Assembly: GCF_017349355.1 (NCBI RefSeq)
Contig: NZ_JAFMPM010000006.1
Coordinates: 1,674,001-1,738,000 of the forward strand
Direction: 5' to 3'
Length of the DNA stretch: 64,000 nt
Origin: Thiothrix fructosivorans
Lineage (GTDB): Bacteria; Pseudomonadota; Gammaproteobacteria; Thiotrichales; Thiotrichaceae
Shown here: one piece after another, positions 45,140-54,978 of the stretch
Layout of the letters: the number at the start of each line of letters is the position of its first letter
Position numbering within the stretch: the first letter of the stretch is position 1
The notes under the pieces: generated by a model
Seen by the model: the letters and a program-made list of their open reading frames with translations, nothing else
Database searches by the model: none
Told to the model about the DNA's origin: nothing
Translations under genes and position numbers: made by a program

Positions 45140-45921
45140 TGGTTGTGTGCTTGAATCTTAAGAAAACCGGCCTCGTGCCGGTTTTCCTGTTATGGCTCTT
45201 TTATTTAACGGCTTGTTCGCCGTCGTTAGAGCAGCAGCTTGATCACCTGAAACTGCCTGCCGCGACCACGCAGCTTTTGCTGGTGACGACGCTTGATTGG
45301 GAGACTTCGACCGCTTCCCTGCAAAGGCTGGAAAAGCGTGATAGGCATTGGCGGCTTGTTGGCGATAGTATTCCGGTTAGGGTGGGGCGTAACGGTCTCG
45401 GTTGGGGTGTCGGTCTGCATGTCGATGGTCTTTTGGGTGTGCAAAAAATAGAGGGTGATGGTAAAGCCCCAGCGGGTGTTTTTCCGCTCGGTACGGTGTT
45501 TGGTTACGCTGATAGCCCGCCACTTGGGGTGAAAATGCCGTATCGGGCGGCTGGTGAGCGTGACTATTTCATTGATGCGGTGGATTCGCCCGATTACAAC
45601 CGCTGGCGCAGTATCCCGCTGATGCAGACCAATGACCCCAAGCAATACTGGCATTCGTTCGAGCGGATGCTTCGTGACGACCACCAGTACGAACTTGGCA
45701 TGATTGTCGGGCACAACTTATTCCCCACCACAGTGGGGCGGGGGAGTGCTATTTTTCTGCATGTTTGGTTGAATGCTGAAACCGCGACATCAGGCTGTAC
45801 GGCAATGGCAAAAGCAGATTTATTGAGCGTTTTGAAATGGTTAAAACCAACCGCTAACCCGCTGTTGCTACAAGCTCCAGCGGATCAGGTAGCAGGTTTA
45901 CGCTTTCCAGAAGCTCAATAA
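45139..45921 (+). CDS. L,D-transpeptidase-family lipoprotein (YkuD domain)
   Basis: A protein of up to 260 residues with a YkuD-type catalytic domain. The active-site pattern is GSAIFLHVW, then ATSGCTAM, with His and Cys at the expected places. A lipoprotein signal ends at YLTAC-SPS. ATG 45139 shares a base with the dsrP stop. TTG 45151 would give MNLKKTGLVPVF, a neater signal, and lies nearer the family shape. The 3' end overlaps a convergent gene by 24 bases. It is a peptidoglycan cross-linking or lipoprotein-attaching enzyme by family, unrelated to Dsr. Confidence 0.85.
   Translation: MVVCLNLKKTGLVPVFLLWLFYLTACSPSLEQQLDHLKLPAATTQLLLVTTLDWETSTASLQRLEKRDRHWRLVGDSIPVRVGRNGLGWGVGLHVDGLLGVQKIEGDGKAPAGVFPLGTVFGYADSPPLGVKMPYRAAGERDYFIDAVDSPDYNRWRSIPLMQTNDPKQYWHSFERMLRDDHQYELGMIVGHNLFPTTVGRGSAIFLHVWLNAETATSGCTAMAKADLLSVLKWLKPTANPLLLQAPADQVAGLRFPEAQ
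45163..45185 (+). terminator. Terminator-like hairpin inside the lipoprotein signal sequence
   Basis: AAAACCGGC pairs perfectly with GCCGGTTTT around a five-base loop, starting 23 bases after the dsrP stop. The T-tract is only four bases. It is coding DNA for the downstream signal peptide and may at the same time attenuate the dsr transcript. Confidence 0.6.
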
Positions 45922-46590
45922 GCTATTGGTTTGTTCGAGTAAGTAATTTTTGCGCCAGTGATCTTGCCCCACCGTTTTTAGCAGTTGTTCCAATTGCCGT
46001 AGACAGGCGCTCTGCCGCTTTTTATCGCGTTGCGCCCAGTCTTTAAGCAAGGAGAGCAATGAGTTGTCGAGATCAAGGTCGAGATAAATGGGTTTGGCAT
46101 ATTCTTGCAAAATGCGTTCAAACACCGCTTGCTGACGTTCTACGGGTAATACGCTGTAACATTCCCATAACGTGGTGCAAGAGGTACGCATCAAGGTGTA
46201 GATGTGCTCGTCAGGGTCTTCCATTCGGTCTGCTAAAGTAGGCAGATCGCTGATGACGGCTAGGCATAAGTCAGTGGTTTCGCGTGTGGGTGTGGTTGCC
46301 TTGCGGGCGACCCCTAACATTTTACGGATGGCATCGGTTAGGTGTTGGGCGCTAGCCGCATGAATATAGCCCTCAGCATTGGCGTGGCGTTGCATCATAT
46401 CCGTCAGCATTTGCCGGTACTTGGGTTCGGCAGGTTCATCGCTACCGAGCAAGTCCGCAAAGCAAATCAGCAGGGTATCGCGGAAATCGGCATCCTGTAG
46501 CGCTTTTTCCAGCACAAAAGCGTGCAGTTGCTGGTGAGAAAGCTGCTGAAGAATATATTCGATTTGCCCTTGACGTGTGGTGGGTTTCAA
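45898..46590 (-). CDS. Protein of unknown function downstream of yhbY
   Basis: A 230-residue, largely helical, cytoplasmic-looking protein I do not recognise. It has no signal peptide or membrane helix; a lone DLDLDNSLLSLLKDW segment and Leu/Gln-rich stretches are the main features. The only usable start is TTG at 46590, the codon directly after the yhbY stop and in the same frame, so translation is probably coupled or the two are joined by readthrough. Its 3' end overlaps the lipoprotein gene by 24 bases. Confidence 0.68.
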   Translation of the reverse strand: MKPTTRQGQIEYILQQLSHQQLHAFVLEKALQDADFRDTLLICFADLLGSDEPAEPKYRQMLTDMMQRHANAEGYIHAASAQHLTDAIRKMLGVARKATTPTRETTDLCLAVISDLPTLADRMEDPDEHIYTLMRTSCTTLWECYSVLPVERQQAVFERILQEYAKPIYLDLDLDNSLLSLLKDWAQRDKKRQSACLRQLEQLLKTVGQDHWRKNYLLEQTNSLLSFWKA

Positions 46591-46893
46591 TCAGAACGCC
46601 TGTTCTTTGAGAATATCGGGGCGGTCTGTATTGCGGCGATACAGGACAGCCACATTGCCGACGCGTTGAATTAACTGAGATTGGCTGTATTGGATAATTT
46701 GTTCAATCATTTCATCGCGCAAATCACGATCGCCAACGCTCAATTTGATTTTAATCAGTTGGTGATGTTCCAGTGCAATCGTGATCTCTTCCAGTACAGT
46801 CGGTTTTAGCCCATGCTGACCGATCAGGACAACAGGATTCAGGGCATGTGCACGGCTACGCAGTCGCTTTTTCTGTGTTTCAATCAATTCCAT
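46591..46893 (-). CDS. yhbY: YhbY-family RNA-binding protein (CRM domain)
   Basis: A 100-residue protein with a single CRM domain, associated with 50S ribosomal subunit assembly. ALNPVVLIGQHGLKPTVL and ALEHHQLIKIKL are diagnostic. The ATG at 46893 (MELIETQKKRLRSRAH) is preferred; the long upstream extension runs into rlmE antisense. The length is that of E. coli YhbY. Divergent from rlmE, the usual arrangement. Confidence 0.93.
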   Translation of the reverse strand: MELIETQKKRLRSRAHALNPVVLIGQHGLKPTVLEEITIALEHHQLIKIKLSVGDRDLRDEMIEQIIQYSQSQLIQRVGNVAVLYRRNTDRPDILKEQAF

Positions 46894-46938
46894 GATACGC
46901 TTCCTAAATTGATGAAGTGTAATGAGTGAAACGTTAGC

Positions 46939-47559
46939 ATGGCAAGAAGCAAAAGCAGTCAAAAGTGGCTGAGCGAGCATTTTAGTGATGAATATGTGAA
47001 AAAAGCGCAAACAGATGGTTATCGTTCGCGTGCAGTTTATAAGTTGCAGGAAATTCAGGAGCGTGATCGCATTCTGCAACAGGGCATGAAAGTAGTCGAT
47101 TTGGGTGCAGCTCCCGGTGGTTGGAGTCAGTATGCAACCAAACTTATCGGCTCGAAAGGGCGTATTGTAGCAAGTGATATTTTGCCCTTAGACCCGTTGC
47201 CATTTGTGGAATTTGTGTTGGGTGATTTCCGCGAGGAAACGGTATTAGCCGAGATCTTGAATTTACTCGGCGGTGAAAAAGCAGATCTTGTTATTTCGGA
47301 TATGGCCCCCAATATGAGTGGTGTTGATGCTGTCGACCAACCCCGTGCCGTTTATCTGTGTGAGCTTGCATTGGACATGGCGCGACAGGTACTTAAGCCG
47401 GGTGGCGCATTTCTTGTGAAGCTTTTCCAAGGCGCAGGGTCTGAAGCGTATATTCGCGAGGTGCGCAACAGTTTTAACACCGTAAAAATACGAAAACCGG
47501 CTGCATCAAGACCGCGTAGTCGGGAGGTTTATGTATTAGCACAAGGTTTTGTGTTGTAA
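46939..47559 (+). CDS. rlmE: 23S rRNA 2'-O-methyltransferase RlmE (FtsJ)
   Basis: A 206-residue enzyme that methylates U2552 of 23S rRNA at the 2'-O position. The SAM motif [15 protein letters not shown] and the catalytic K-D-K-E pattern (Lys near RSRAVYKL, Asp in [10 protein letters not shown], Lys in FLVKLFQG and Glu in SREVY) are visible. 54 bases before ftsH, its usual neighbour. Confidence 0.96.
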   Translation: MARSKSSQKWLSEHFSDEYVKKAQTDGYRSRAVYKLQEIQERDRILQQGMKVVDLGAAPGGWSQYATKLIGSKGRIVASDILPLDPLPFVEFVLGDFREETVLAEILNLLGGEKADLVISDMAPNMSGVDAVDQPRAVYLCELALDMARQVLKPGGAFLVKLFQGAGSEAYIREVRNSFNTVKIRKPAASRPRSREVYVLAQGFVL

Positions 47560-47613
47560 TATCATCATGAGGTGTTACGACCGTATGACACTGGTTGATA
47601 GTGGAGAAGTCAC

Positions 47614-49554
47614 TTGAACGATTTAACTAAAAATTTGCTGATTTGGGCTGTGATTGCATTCGTCTTGATTGCAGTGTTCAGCAAATTCAGTGTGCCAGCG
47701 CAACCCACCGCAGCGTTGCCGTATTCGGATTTTCTCACGAATGTCCATAATGGCGCGGTGAAAGAAGTGGATATTAAAGGGCAGAAGATTATTGGTGTGG
47801 ATAGCAACAATAGTCGGTTTGTTACGTATAGCCCACCAAATGATGCCAAGCTGGTCGATGATCTGGTGTCTAACAAGGTGAAGTTCCAAGCATCGCCGCC
47901 GGAAGAGCGCGGGATTATTTGGGATATTATCATTAGCTGGGTACCTTTCCTGCTGATCATTGGGCTGTGGATCTACATCATGCGCCAAATGCAGGGCGGT
48001 GGTGGTGGTCGTGGAGCCATGTCGTTTGGCAAAAGCCGCGCTCGCATGATGACCGAAGATCAGGTGAAGGTGAACTTCAATGATGTGGCGGGTTGCGATG
48101 AAGCCAAGGAAGAAGTGGGCGAACTCGTCGAATTCTTGCGCGATCCGGGCAAATTCCAGAAGCTGGGTGGCAAGATTCCACGTGGCGTGCTGATGGTGGG
48201 TTCACCGGGTACAGGTAAAACCCTGCTGGCAAAAGCCATTGCGGGTGAAGCGAAAGTACCCTTCTTCAGTATTTCCGGTTCGGACTTCGTAGAAATGTTT
48301 GTGGGGGTGGGTGCATCCCGTGTCCGTGATATGTTTGAACAAGCCAAGAAACACGCCCCTTGCATTATTTTCATCGACGAGATTGATGCGGTGGGTCGTC
48401 AGCGTGGTGCAGGTGTGGGCGGTGGTCACGATGAGCGCGAACAAACCCTGAATCAATTGCTGGTGGAAATGGACGGCTTTGAAGGCAACGAAGGTATCAT
48501 TGTCATTGCTGCGACTAACCGCCCTGACGTATTGGATGCGGCATTATTGCGCCCTGGTCGTTTCGACCGCCAAGTCGTTGTGCCTTTGCCTGATGTACGT
48601 GGTCGTGAGCAAATCCTCAAAGTCCACATGCGTAAAGTACCGTTGGGTGATGACGTGAAAGCAACTTTGATTGCACGCGGTACACCCGGTTTCTCTGGCG
48701 CTGATTTGGCTAACTTGGTCAACGAAGCAGCCTTGTTTGCGGCACGTTCTAACAAGCGTACTGTCGATATGGCTGAGTTTGAAAAAGCCAAAGACAAGAT
48801 CATGATGGGTGCTGAGCGCAAGTCAATGGTCATGAAAGACGCGGAAAAGCTGGCAACGGCTTACCACGAAGCGGGTCATGCGATTGTTGGCTTGACTGTT
48901 CCTGAACACGATCCCGTTTATAAAGTCAGCATTATTCCGCGTGGTCGTGCTTTGGGCGTGACGATGTTTTTGCCAGAAGAAGACCGTTACAGTAGCAGTA
49001 AGAAACGTCTAGAGAGTCAAATTTCTACTCTATACGGTGGTCGTATTGCTGAAGAATTGATCTATGGGTTTGAAGGCGTGACCACGGGAGCTTCCAGCGA
49101 CATTGAGCGTGCCACCAGCATTGCGCGTAGCATGGTCACGAAATGGGGTTTATCGAGTCGCATGGGGCCGCTGGCTTATTCTGAAGATGAGGGCGAAGTC
49201 TTTTTAGGGCGCTCAGTCACACAGCATAAGCATGTGTCGGATGAAACTGCCCATGCGATTGATGGCGAAATCCGTGAAGTCATTGACCGTAATTATAGCC
49301 GTGCTAAACAGATACTCACTGATAAAATGAGCATTCTGCACGCTATGGCACAAGCCTTGATGAAATATGAAACGATTGATCGTCCACAGTTAGAAGCATT
49401 AATGCGCGGTGAAATTCCACCGCCGCCTGCTGACTGGACTGATGATGATTCATCGTCAGGTGGTCACGGGTCTTCCACCAAAACGCCACCGAGTACGGGG
49501 AAGAACAGTGGCTCAGATAATAGTGCGATAGGTGGTGCTGCCAGTTCTCACTGA
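47614..49554 (+). CDS. ftsH: ATP-dependent zinc metalloprotease FtsH
   Basis: A 646-residue inner-membrane AAA+ protease for membrane quality control. Two N-terminal helices flank a periplasmic domain. The AAA motor has Walker A GSPGTGKT, Walker [12 protein letters not shown] and the SRH (RPGRFDRQV). The zinc site is HEAGH. The C-terminal tail (about 40 residues) is Ser/Gly/Thr-rich. TTG at 47614 is the start, preceded by GTGGAGAAG, and gives the family-like [11 protein letters not shown]. Confidence 0.96.
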   Translation: MNDLTKNLLIWAVIAFVLIAVFSKFSVPAQPTAALPYSDFLTNVHNGAVKEVDIKGQKIIGVDSNNSRFVTYSPPNDAKLVDDLVSNKVKFQASPPEERGIIWDIIISWVPFLLIIGLWIYIMRQMQGGGGGRGAMSFGKSRARMMTEDQVKVNFNDVAGCDEAKEEVGELVEFLRDPGKFQKLGGKIPRGVLMVGSPGTGKTLLAKAIAGEAKVPFFSISGSDFVEMFVGVGASRVRDMFEQAKKHAPCIIFIDEIDAVGRQRGAGVGGGHDEREQTLNQLLVEMDGFEGNEGIIVIAATNRPDVLDAALLRPGRFDRQVVVPLPDVRGREQILKVHMRKVPLGDDVKATLIARGTPGFSGADLANLVNEAALFAARSNKRTVDMAEFEKAKDKIMMGAERKSMVMKDAEKLATAYHEAGHAIVGLTVPEHDPVYKVSIIPRGRALGVTMFLPEEDRYSSSKKRLESQISTLYGGRIAEELIYGFEGVTTGASSDIERATSIARSMVTKWGLSSRMGPLAYSEDEGEVFLGRSVTQHKHVSDETAHAIDGEIREVIDRNYSRAKQILTDKMSILHAMAQALMKYETIDRPQLEALMRGEIPPPPADWTDDDSSSGGHGSSTKTPPSTGKNSGSDNSAIGGAASSH

Positions 49555-49579
49555 AGGTACTGAACAATAGTAAAGCATT

Positions 49580-49611
49580 AAGGCGCGGCGTTAGTTCCGC
49601 GCCTTTTCTTT
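49580..49611 (+). terminator. Intrinsic terminator after ftsH
   Basis: AAGGCGCGG pairs with CCGCGCCTT around an eight-base loop and is followed by a T-rich run (TTCTTTT). It lies in the 69-base ftsH-folP gap and would separate the two transcripts. Confidence 0.8.
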
Positions 49612-49623
49612 TGGAGTGAGCTG

Positions 49624-50439
49624 ATGGCGTGGCAATACCCTAAATCTACTGTGCAAGTGATGGGCATCTTGAATGTTACTCCCGATTCTTTTTCGGATGG
49701 CGGATCATTTCAGGAACAGGATGCTGCCTTGCACCGTGTGGAGAAAATGCTAGCGGAAGGTGTCGATATTATTGATATTGGAGGGGAGTCGACGCGACCC
49801 GGTGCGCAGGCCGTGTCGGAGCAAGCCGAATTGGAGCGCGTCGTGCCAGTGATTGAGGCTATTCGCGCCCGTTTTGCTGTGCCACTCTCCATTGATACCA
49901 GCAAGCCAGCAGTGATGCAGGCAGCCATCACCGCTGGTGCAGATTTAGTGAATGATGTGTGTGCTTTGCAAGCAGAGGGTGCTTTAAATGTGTGTGCGTC
50001 ATTAGATGTGCCGATTTGCTTAATGCACATGCAAGGGCAACCGCGCACCATGCAGCAAGCCCCGCAGTATCACGATGTGGTGCAAGACGTTAGCCAGTTT
50101 TTTGCAGCACGTATCGCGGCTTGTGAGGCGGCAGGTATTGTGCGTTCACGCTTAATTCTTGACCCCGGCTTCGGATTCGGTAAAACTTTACAGCATAATA
50201 TTGATCTATTGCGACGCTTAGATGAATTTTCCGTGTTAGGTTTGCCTATACTGGTCGGGCTGTCACGTAAATCCATGATTGGCGCCGTATTAGATCATCG
50301 CCCTGTTGAAGGGCGTTTGCACGGTAGTGTGGCTGGCGCTGTCATTGCTGCAATGAACGGTGCAAGTATTGTCAGAGTACATGACGTTGGGGCAACAGTC
50401 GATGCGATCAAATTGGTCAATGCTGTTGCGAATCAATAA
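49624..50439 (+). CDS. folP: Dihydropteroate synthase
   Basis: A 271-residue TIM-barrel enzyme making dihydropteroate from p-aminobenzoate and pterin pyrophosphate, the sulfonamide target. GILNVTPDSFSDGG, GGESTRPGA and DPGFGFGKT are the conserved substrate segments. GGAGTGAGCTG precedes the ATG. folP-glmM is a common pair. Confidence 0.96.
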   Translation: MAWQYPKSTVQVMGILNVTPDSFSDGGSFQEQDAALHRVEKMLAEGVDIIDIGGESTRPGAQAVSEQAELERVVPVIEAIRARFAVPLSIDTSKPAVMQAAITAGADLVNDVCALQAEGALNVCASLDVPICLMHMQGQPRTMQQAPQYHDVVQDVSQFFAARIAACEAAGIVRSRLILDPGFGFGKTLQHNIDLLRRLDEFSVLGLPILVGLSRKSMIGAVLDHRPVEGRLHGSVAGAVIAAMNGASIVRVHDVGATVDAIKLVNAVANQ

Positions 50440-50461
50440 AATAGTGAGGTTTTAAGGGCTA

Positions 50462-51796
50462 ATGGCAAGAAAATATTTCGGTACAGATGGTATTCGCGGC
50501 AAGATCGGTCGTTACCCCATGACACCTGATTTTGTGTTGAAACTGGGTTGGGCAGCAGGCAAGGTGCTGGCGAGTAACGGGCATCCGTTGGTGTTGATTG
50601 GGAAAGACACGCGTATTTCTGGCTATATGTTGGAATCTGCGCTGCAAGCGGGTTTAGTGGCGGCGGGGGTGAATATCCGTTTGCTAGGACCGATGCCAAC
50701 GCCTGCCGTGGCTTATTTGACACGGGCGTTCCGCGCGTCTGCCGGTATCGTGATCAGTGCTTCCCATAACCCTTACGATGACAACGGCGTGAAGTTTTTC
50801 TCCGGTGATGGCACGAAATTGCCTGATGAGGTCGAGGAAGAAATCGAGCGTTGGCTGGATATGGACTTCAAAACGGTTTCGTCCGACGAGCTGGGTAAAG
50901 TGGAACGAGCGAAAGATGCCGCAGGGCGTTACATCGAGTTTTGTAAACGCGCCTTGCCCAACACCGTTTCGCTGAAGGGGCTGCGTATCGTAGTTGATTG
51001 CGCGAATGGGGCGACCTACCACGTTGCCCCGGATGTATTCAGCGAATTAGGCGCAGAAGTGATTGCGATCGGCAATAAACCGGATGGCATCAATATCAAC
51101 GAAGCGTGTGGCGCAACCCATGTGGATGCGTTATGCGAAGCGGTATTGCGTTACCGTGCTGACGTAGGGATTGCGTTGGATGGCGATGGTGATCGCCTGA
51201 TCATGGTGGATGAACGCGGCGATAGCGTGGATGGCGATGAAATACTGGCAATTATTGCGCATCATCGTCATAGCGAAGGCAAGTTGCAGGGTGGCGTAGT
51301 CGGCACGTTAATGAGCAATCTTGGCTTGGAAAAATCCATTCAAAAGCTAGATGTGCCGTTCTATCGTGCTAAAGTCGGCGACCGTTACGTGATCGAGCAA
51401 ATGAGCCAGCACGGTTGTGATTTGGGTGGTGAGTCATCCGGTCATATTATTGTGCGTAATTTCATTACGACTGGTGATGGCATTATTGCGGCGTTGCAAG
51501 TGTTACGTGCTATGCGCATGACGACTCAGCCGTTGCACGAGCTGAAAAACGTCATGACCAAGTATCCGCAAACCTTGATCAATGTCCCGACTAAGCAAAA
51601 AATTAATCTGAATGAATCGGTCGCGATTCAATTGGCGGTGCATCAAGTGGAACAGCAACTCGGCAACCGTGGACGTGTTTTATTAAGAGCCTCCGGTACT
51701 GAGCCGCTGATCCGCGTGATGGTCGAGGGTGAAGATGCGCAGGAAACCGCTGTTTTGGCAGAAGAAATTGCCAGCGCAGTGCGTGCTGCGGCTTGA
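50462..51796 (+). CDS. glmM: Phosphoglucosamine mutase
   Basis: A 444-residue enzyme converting glucosamine-6-phosphate to glucosamine-1-phosphate for UDP-GlcNAc. The phosphoserine is Ser101 in [12 protein letters not shown], the metal loop is [11 protein letters not shown], and the sugar-binding GGESSGH and phosphate-binding [12 protein letters not shown] loops are intact. 22 bases after folP. Normal length. Confidence 0.96.
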   Translation: MARKYFGTDGIRGKIGRYPMTPDFVLKLGWAAGKVLASNGHPLVLIGKDTRISGYMLESALQAGLVAAGVNIRLLGPMPTPAVAYLTRAFRASAGIVISASHNPYDDNGVKFFSGDGTKLPDEVEEEIERWLDMDFKTVSSDELGKVERAKDAAGRYIEFCKRALPNTVSLKGLRIVVDCANGATYHVAPDVFSELGAEVIAIGNKPDGININEACGATHVDALCEAVLRYRADVGIALDGDGDRLIMVDERGDSVDGDEILAIIAHHRHSEGKLQGGVVGTLMSNLGLEKSIQKLDVPFYRAKVGDRYVIEQMSQHGCDLGGESSGHIIVRNFITTGDGIIAALQVLRAMRMTTQPLHELKNVMTKYPQTLINVPTKQKINLNESVAIQLAVHQVEQQLGNRGRVLLRASGTEPLIRVMVEGEDAQETAVLAEEIASAVRAAA

Positions 51797-51872
51797 CCTG
51801 CCCAGAATGAAGATTGATTTCCAAGGATTATGCAGGTAATCTTTCGCCCTTGCTTGAAAGAGAGGTGGAGTT

Positions 51873-52625
51873 ATGCGTCAAAAATTGGTTGCAGGTAACT
51901 GGAAACTAAATGGTTCAAAGACGAGTATCGAGTCTTTGATGGGTGGTATTTTGGCAGGGCTGAAAAGCATGGATAATGTGGCAGTGGCGGTTTGTCCTCC
52001 TTATGTCTACATTCCCATGACGCAAGGACTGGTGGCTGGAAGTCCTATTGGTTTGGGTTCTCAGGATATTGCGGATCAAGACGCAGGTGCTTTTACTGGC
52101 GAAGTCTCGGGTGCGATGCTGAAAGAGTTCGGCTGTACTTACGCGATTGTGGGTCACTCTGAGCGCCGTGCAATTTACGGCGAACAGGATGCCGATACGG
52201 CGCGTAAGTTTGCGGCGGCACGTAAGCAGGGTATCAAGCCTATTTTGTGTGTGGGTGAAACGCTGGATGAGCGTGAAGCAGGCATTACCGAGGCGGTGGT
52301 TGCTCGCCAATTAGATGCAGTGATTGCGTTGGAAGGTGTGGAAGCACTGACCGATGGCGTGATTGCTTACGAACCTGTTTGGGCGATTGGTACGGGTAAA
52401 ACCGCTAGCCCCCAGCAAGCGCAAGATGTTCATGCGTTTATTCGGGGCAAACTGGCAGCACTGAATGAAGCAGTGGCTGCAAAAGTACAAATTTTATATG
52501 GTGGCAGCGTCAAAGGCGCGAATGCTGCTGAATTGTTTGCAATGCCGGATATTGACGGTGGCTTGATCGGTGGTGCAGCATTGGATGCACAAGAGTTCTT
52601 AGCCATTTGTAGAGCCGGAAATTAA
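51873..52625 (+). CDS. tpiA: Triosephosphate isomerase
   Basis: A 250-residue glycolytic TIM barrel. KLNGSK carries the catalytic Lys, VGHSERR the His and [12 protein letters not shown] the Glu, with the phosphate loop LYGGSVKG near the end. AGAGAGGTGGAGTT precedes the ATG. Followed by secG, as in many proteobacteria. Confidence 0.96.
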   Translation: MRQKLVAGNWKLNGSKTSIESLMGGILAGLKSMDNVAVAVCPPYVYIPMTQGLVAGSPIGLGSQDIADQDAGAFTGEVSGAMLKEFGCTYAIVGHSERRAIYGEQDADTARKFAAARKQGIKPILCVGETLDEREAGITEAVVARQLDAVIALEGVEALTDGVIAYEPVWAIGTGKTASPQQAQDVHAFIRGKLAALNEAVAAKVQILYGGSVKGANAAELFAMPDIDGGLIGGAALDAQEFLAICRAGN

Positions 52626-52641
52626 GGTTAATAAAAACGCT

Positions 52642-53103
52642 ATGTTATACAATGTCTTGTTGATCGTGTTGATCGTTGTTTCTGTTGCCATGATTGTGTT
52701 GATTTTAATGCAACAGGGTAAAGGTGCGGATGCGGGGGCTGCGTTTGGTAGCGGCGCGTCAGGGACGGTGTTTGGCTCGCAAGGTTCAGCCAATTTCCTA
52801 AGCCGTACCACGGGGATTCTGGCGACAATGTTCTTCTTGGTGGCATTGGCATTAGCGTTTCTTGCATCCGGTCGTACCATTGAATCCGGTAGCATTATGG
52901 GTTCAGCAGCACCTGCTGCGACGAAAACGGAAGTAACGCCTCCAGTCGCCGTACCCACTAGTGATGTGCCACCTGCACCCGTAGCGGCTGGTAACGCTGC
53001 CAGTGATGTTCCGCCCGCACCAGCGGCAAAAACAGAAGAGAAACCGGCGGTTGATGAGAAAAACCCAATAGAGAGTGAAAAACCCGTGCAAGAAAAGAAA
53101 TAG
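52642..53103 (+). CDS. secG: Preprotein translocase subunit SecG
   Basis: A 153-residue SecYEG subunit with two helices (about residues 4-22 and 52-72) and the typical [15 protein letters not shown] loop between. The C-terminal ~70 residues are rich in Pro, Ala, Lys and Glu and of low complexity, longer than the E. coli protein (110 residues). The tail is a common variable feature. Confidence 0.94.
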   Translation: MLYNVLLIVLIVVSVAMIVLILMQQGKGADAGAAFGSGASGTVFGSQGSANFLSRTTGILATMFFLVALALAFLASGRTIESGSIMGSAAPAATKTEVTPPVAVPTSDVPPAPVAAGNAASDVPPAPAAKTEEKPAVDEKNPIESEKPVQEKK

Positions 53104-53127
53104 TAGGGTATCATTCGCGCCTGCTTT

Positions 53128-53212
53128 GCCGACGTGGTGGAATTGGTAGACACGCTATCTTGAGGGGGTAGTGGCGCAAGCTGTACCGGTTCGAGTCCGG
53201 TCGTCGGTACCA
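53128..53212 (+). tRNA. tRNA-Leu (anticodon GAG)
   Basis: The acceptor stem GCCGACG pairs with CGTCGGT, followed by A and an encoded CCA. The anticodon arm is CTATC-TTGAGGG-GGTAG with anticodon GAG. The long variable arm and the TTCGAGTCC T-loop are typical of leucine tRNAs. Position between secG and nuoA is the usual gammaproteobacterial one. Confidence 0.95.
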
Positions 53213-53216
53213 TATA

Positions 53217-53251
53217 GAAAAAGCCTATCATCGTAAGATGATGGGCTTTTT
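53217..53251 (+). terminator. Intrinsic terminator after tRNA-Leu
   Basis: A stem of about 15 bases (AAAAAGCC...TCATC with GATGA...GGCTTTTT) with a GTAA tetraloop and one mismatch ends in a T-run. It begins five bases after the tRNA 3' end and isolates the tRNA from nuoA. Confidence 0.85.
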
Positions 53252-53437
53252 GCTTTTCAGCCTAATTCTTGCTAAAACCTGACAATACCCACTTTGGGGA
53301 ATTAATCTGTGATTCATGCACCGTTATATTCGACTGCATAACGAAATAGTGGTACAAACAATGTGTGTTTGGAATCACTCATCACAGACAGCCGAGTGGT
53401 TTGGAGAGAACACTACGGTTTGCACCAGGAGTTTAGT

Positions 53438-53794
53438 ATGCTAGGAGAATACCTACCCATTCTCGTTTTTCTGGCAGTCGGTTTTGGCTTAGCAGTGGTA
53501 TTGCTAAGCTTGGGGTTGCTTGCAGGCCCACGCCGACCGGACGCAGAAAAAGATTCGCCGTTTGAGTGCGGCTTCCCCGCGTTTGAAGATTCTCGTATCA
53601 AGTTTGATGTGCGCTATTATTTGGTAGCGATCCTCTTCATCATCTTCGATCTTGAAATTGCCTTTCTGTTCCCTTGGGCGGTGGTGCTCGACACCATTGG
53701 CGTGCCCGGCATTGTTGCAATGGGCATTTTCCTGACTATCCTCATAGTTGGTTTTATCTACGAGTGGAAGAAAGGGGCATTGGAATGGGAGTAG
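53438..53794 (+). CDS. nuoA: NADH-quinone oxidoreductase subunit A
   Basis: A 118-residue membrane subunit of complex I. Three helices and the conserved PFECGF and [15 protein letters not shown] segments identify it. ATG at 53438 follows CCAGGAGTTTAGT. The 186 bases before it, after the terminator, must hold the nuo promoter; I see no strong consensus there. Confidence 0.95.
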   Translation: MLGEYLPILVFLAVGFGLAVVLLSLGLLAGPRRPDAEKDSPFECGFPAFEDSRIKFDVRYYLVAILFIIFDLEIAFLFPWAVVLDTIGVPGIVAMGIFLTILIVGFIYEWKKGALEWE

Positions 53795-54261
53795 AAGGAA
53801 TTCTCGAAAAAGGCTTCGTGACCACGACAGCCGATGCGCTGATCAACTGGGCGCGTACCGGCTCGTTGTGGCCGATGACCTTTGGTCTGGCGTGCTGTGC
53901 GGTCGAAATGATGCACGCAGGGGCTTCACGTTACGATTTAGACCGTTTCGGTATTGTATTCCGCCCAAGCCCGCGCCAATCCGACGTGATGATCGTGGCG
54001 GGCACGCTAACCAACAAAATGGCACCGGCTTTGCGTAAGGTCTATGATCAAATGGCAGAGCCGCGCTGGGTTATTTCGATGGGGTCTTGCGCGAATGGCG
54101 GTGGCTACTATCATTATTCCTATGCGGTGGTGCGTGGTTGTGACCGTATCGTACCTGTCGATATTTACGTGCCCGGTTGCCCTCCCACTGCGGAAGCCCT
54201 GCTGTATGGAATTATCCAGTTGCAGAACAAGATTCGTCGAACTAACACGATAGCGCGGTAA
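53785..54261 (+). CDS. nuoB: NADH-quinone oxidoreductase subunit B
   Basis: A 158-residue peripheral subunit carrying the terminal [4Fe-4S] cluster N2. The ligands are in [24 protein letters not shown] and [11 protein letters not shown]. The start overlaps the nuoA stop by 10 bases. nuoC follows after three bases. Confidence 0.96.
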   Translation: MGVEGILEKGFVTTTADALINWARTGSLWPMTFGLACCAVEMMHAGASRYDLDRFGIVFRPSPRQSDVMIVAGTLTNKMAPALRKVYDQMAEPRWVISMGSCANGGGYYHYSYAVVRGCDRIVPVDIYVPGCPPTAEALLYGIIQLQNKIRRTNTIAR

Positions 54262-54264
54262 TTC

Positions 54265-54978
54265 ATGGCTGTATCACTCGAATTCATCAAGGATTATCTC
54301 CAAGAGGAGCTTGGTGACAAATTGTCATCAGCAGTGCTTGCGGTAGGGGAGCTGACGCTGGATGTGCCAGCCAGCCAGTGGTTGGAAGTCTGCCGTTTTT
54401 TGCGACACGATGACATGCTGGATTGCGCCCAGTTGACTGATCTGTGTGGCGTGGATTACCTCACTTATGGCGATGCGGAATGGGATGTTACCACCGCTTC
54501 CCGTAGTGGCTTCAGTCGTGCGGTACAGGCAGGTGAAGCTGATCCGTTTGATTTTGGTGAGCAAGACGGTGAATCTGCGTTTGCTGGTAAGCGTTTTGCA
54601 GTGGTGATTCATTTGTTGTCGGTGAGTCGCAATATACGCATTCGGGTACGCACGCGCTGTGATGATAACGATTTTCCAGTTATCCCCTCATTGGTTGAAG
54701 TGTGGAGTTCTGCGAATTGGTATGAACGTGAAGCCTTTGATTTGTTTGGGATCATGTTTGCTGGGCATCCTGATTTGCGCCGTATTTTGACCGATTATGG
54801 CTTCGTTGGGCATCCCTTCCGTAAAGATTTCCCACTGATTGGGCATGTGGAAATGCGTTATGACGCCGCACAAAAGCGCGTGATTTATGAGCCAGTGTCC
54901 ATTGAAGCACGAATATTGGTGCCACGCACGATCCGTGCTGACCAGCATTTTTTCCCTGCCGTGGAGCGTGAAGACTAA
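54265..54978 (+). CDS. nuoC: NADH-quinone oxidoreductase subunit C
   Basis: A 237-residue peripheral subunit, a separate gene rather than the E. coli nuoCD fusion. [13 protein letters not shown] and HPFRKDFPL are the family signatures. The stop overlaps the nuoD ATG (TAATG). No strong ribosome-binding site is seen, suggesting coupling to nuoB. Confidence 0.95.
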   Translation: MAVSLEFIKDYLQEELGDKLSSAVLAVGELTLDVPASQWLEVCRFLRHDDMLDCAQLTDLCGVDYLTYGDAEWDVTTASRSGFSRAVQAGEADPFDFGEQDGESAFAGKRFAVVIHLLSVSRNIRIRVRTRCDDNDFPVIPSLVEVWSSANWYEREAFDLFGIMFAGHPDLRRILTDYGFVGHPFRKDFPLIGHVEMRYDAAQKRVIYEPVSIEARILVPRTIRADQHFFPAVERED

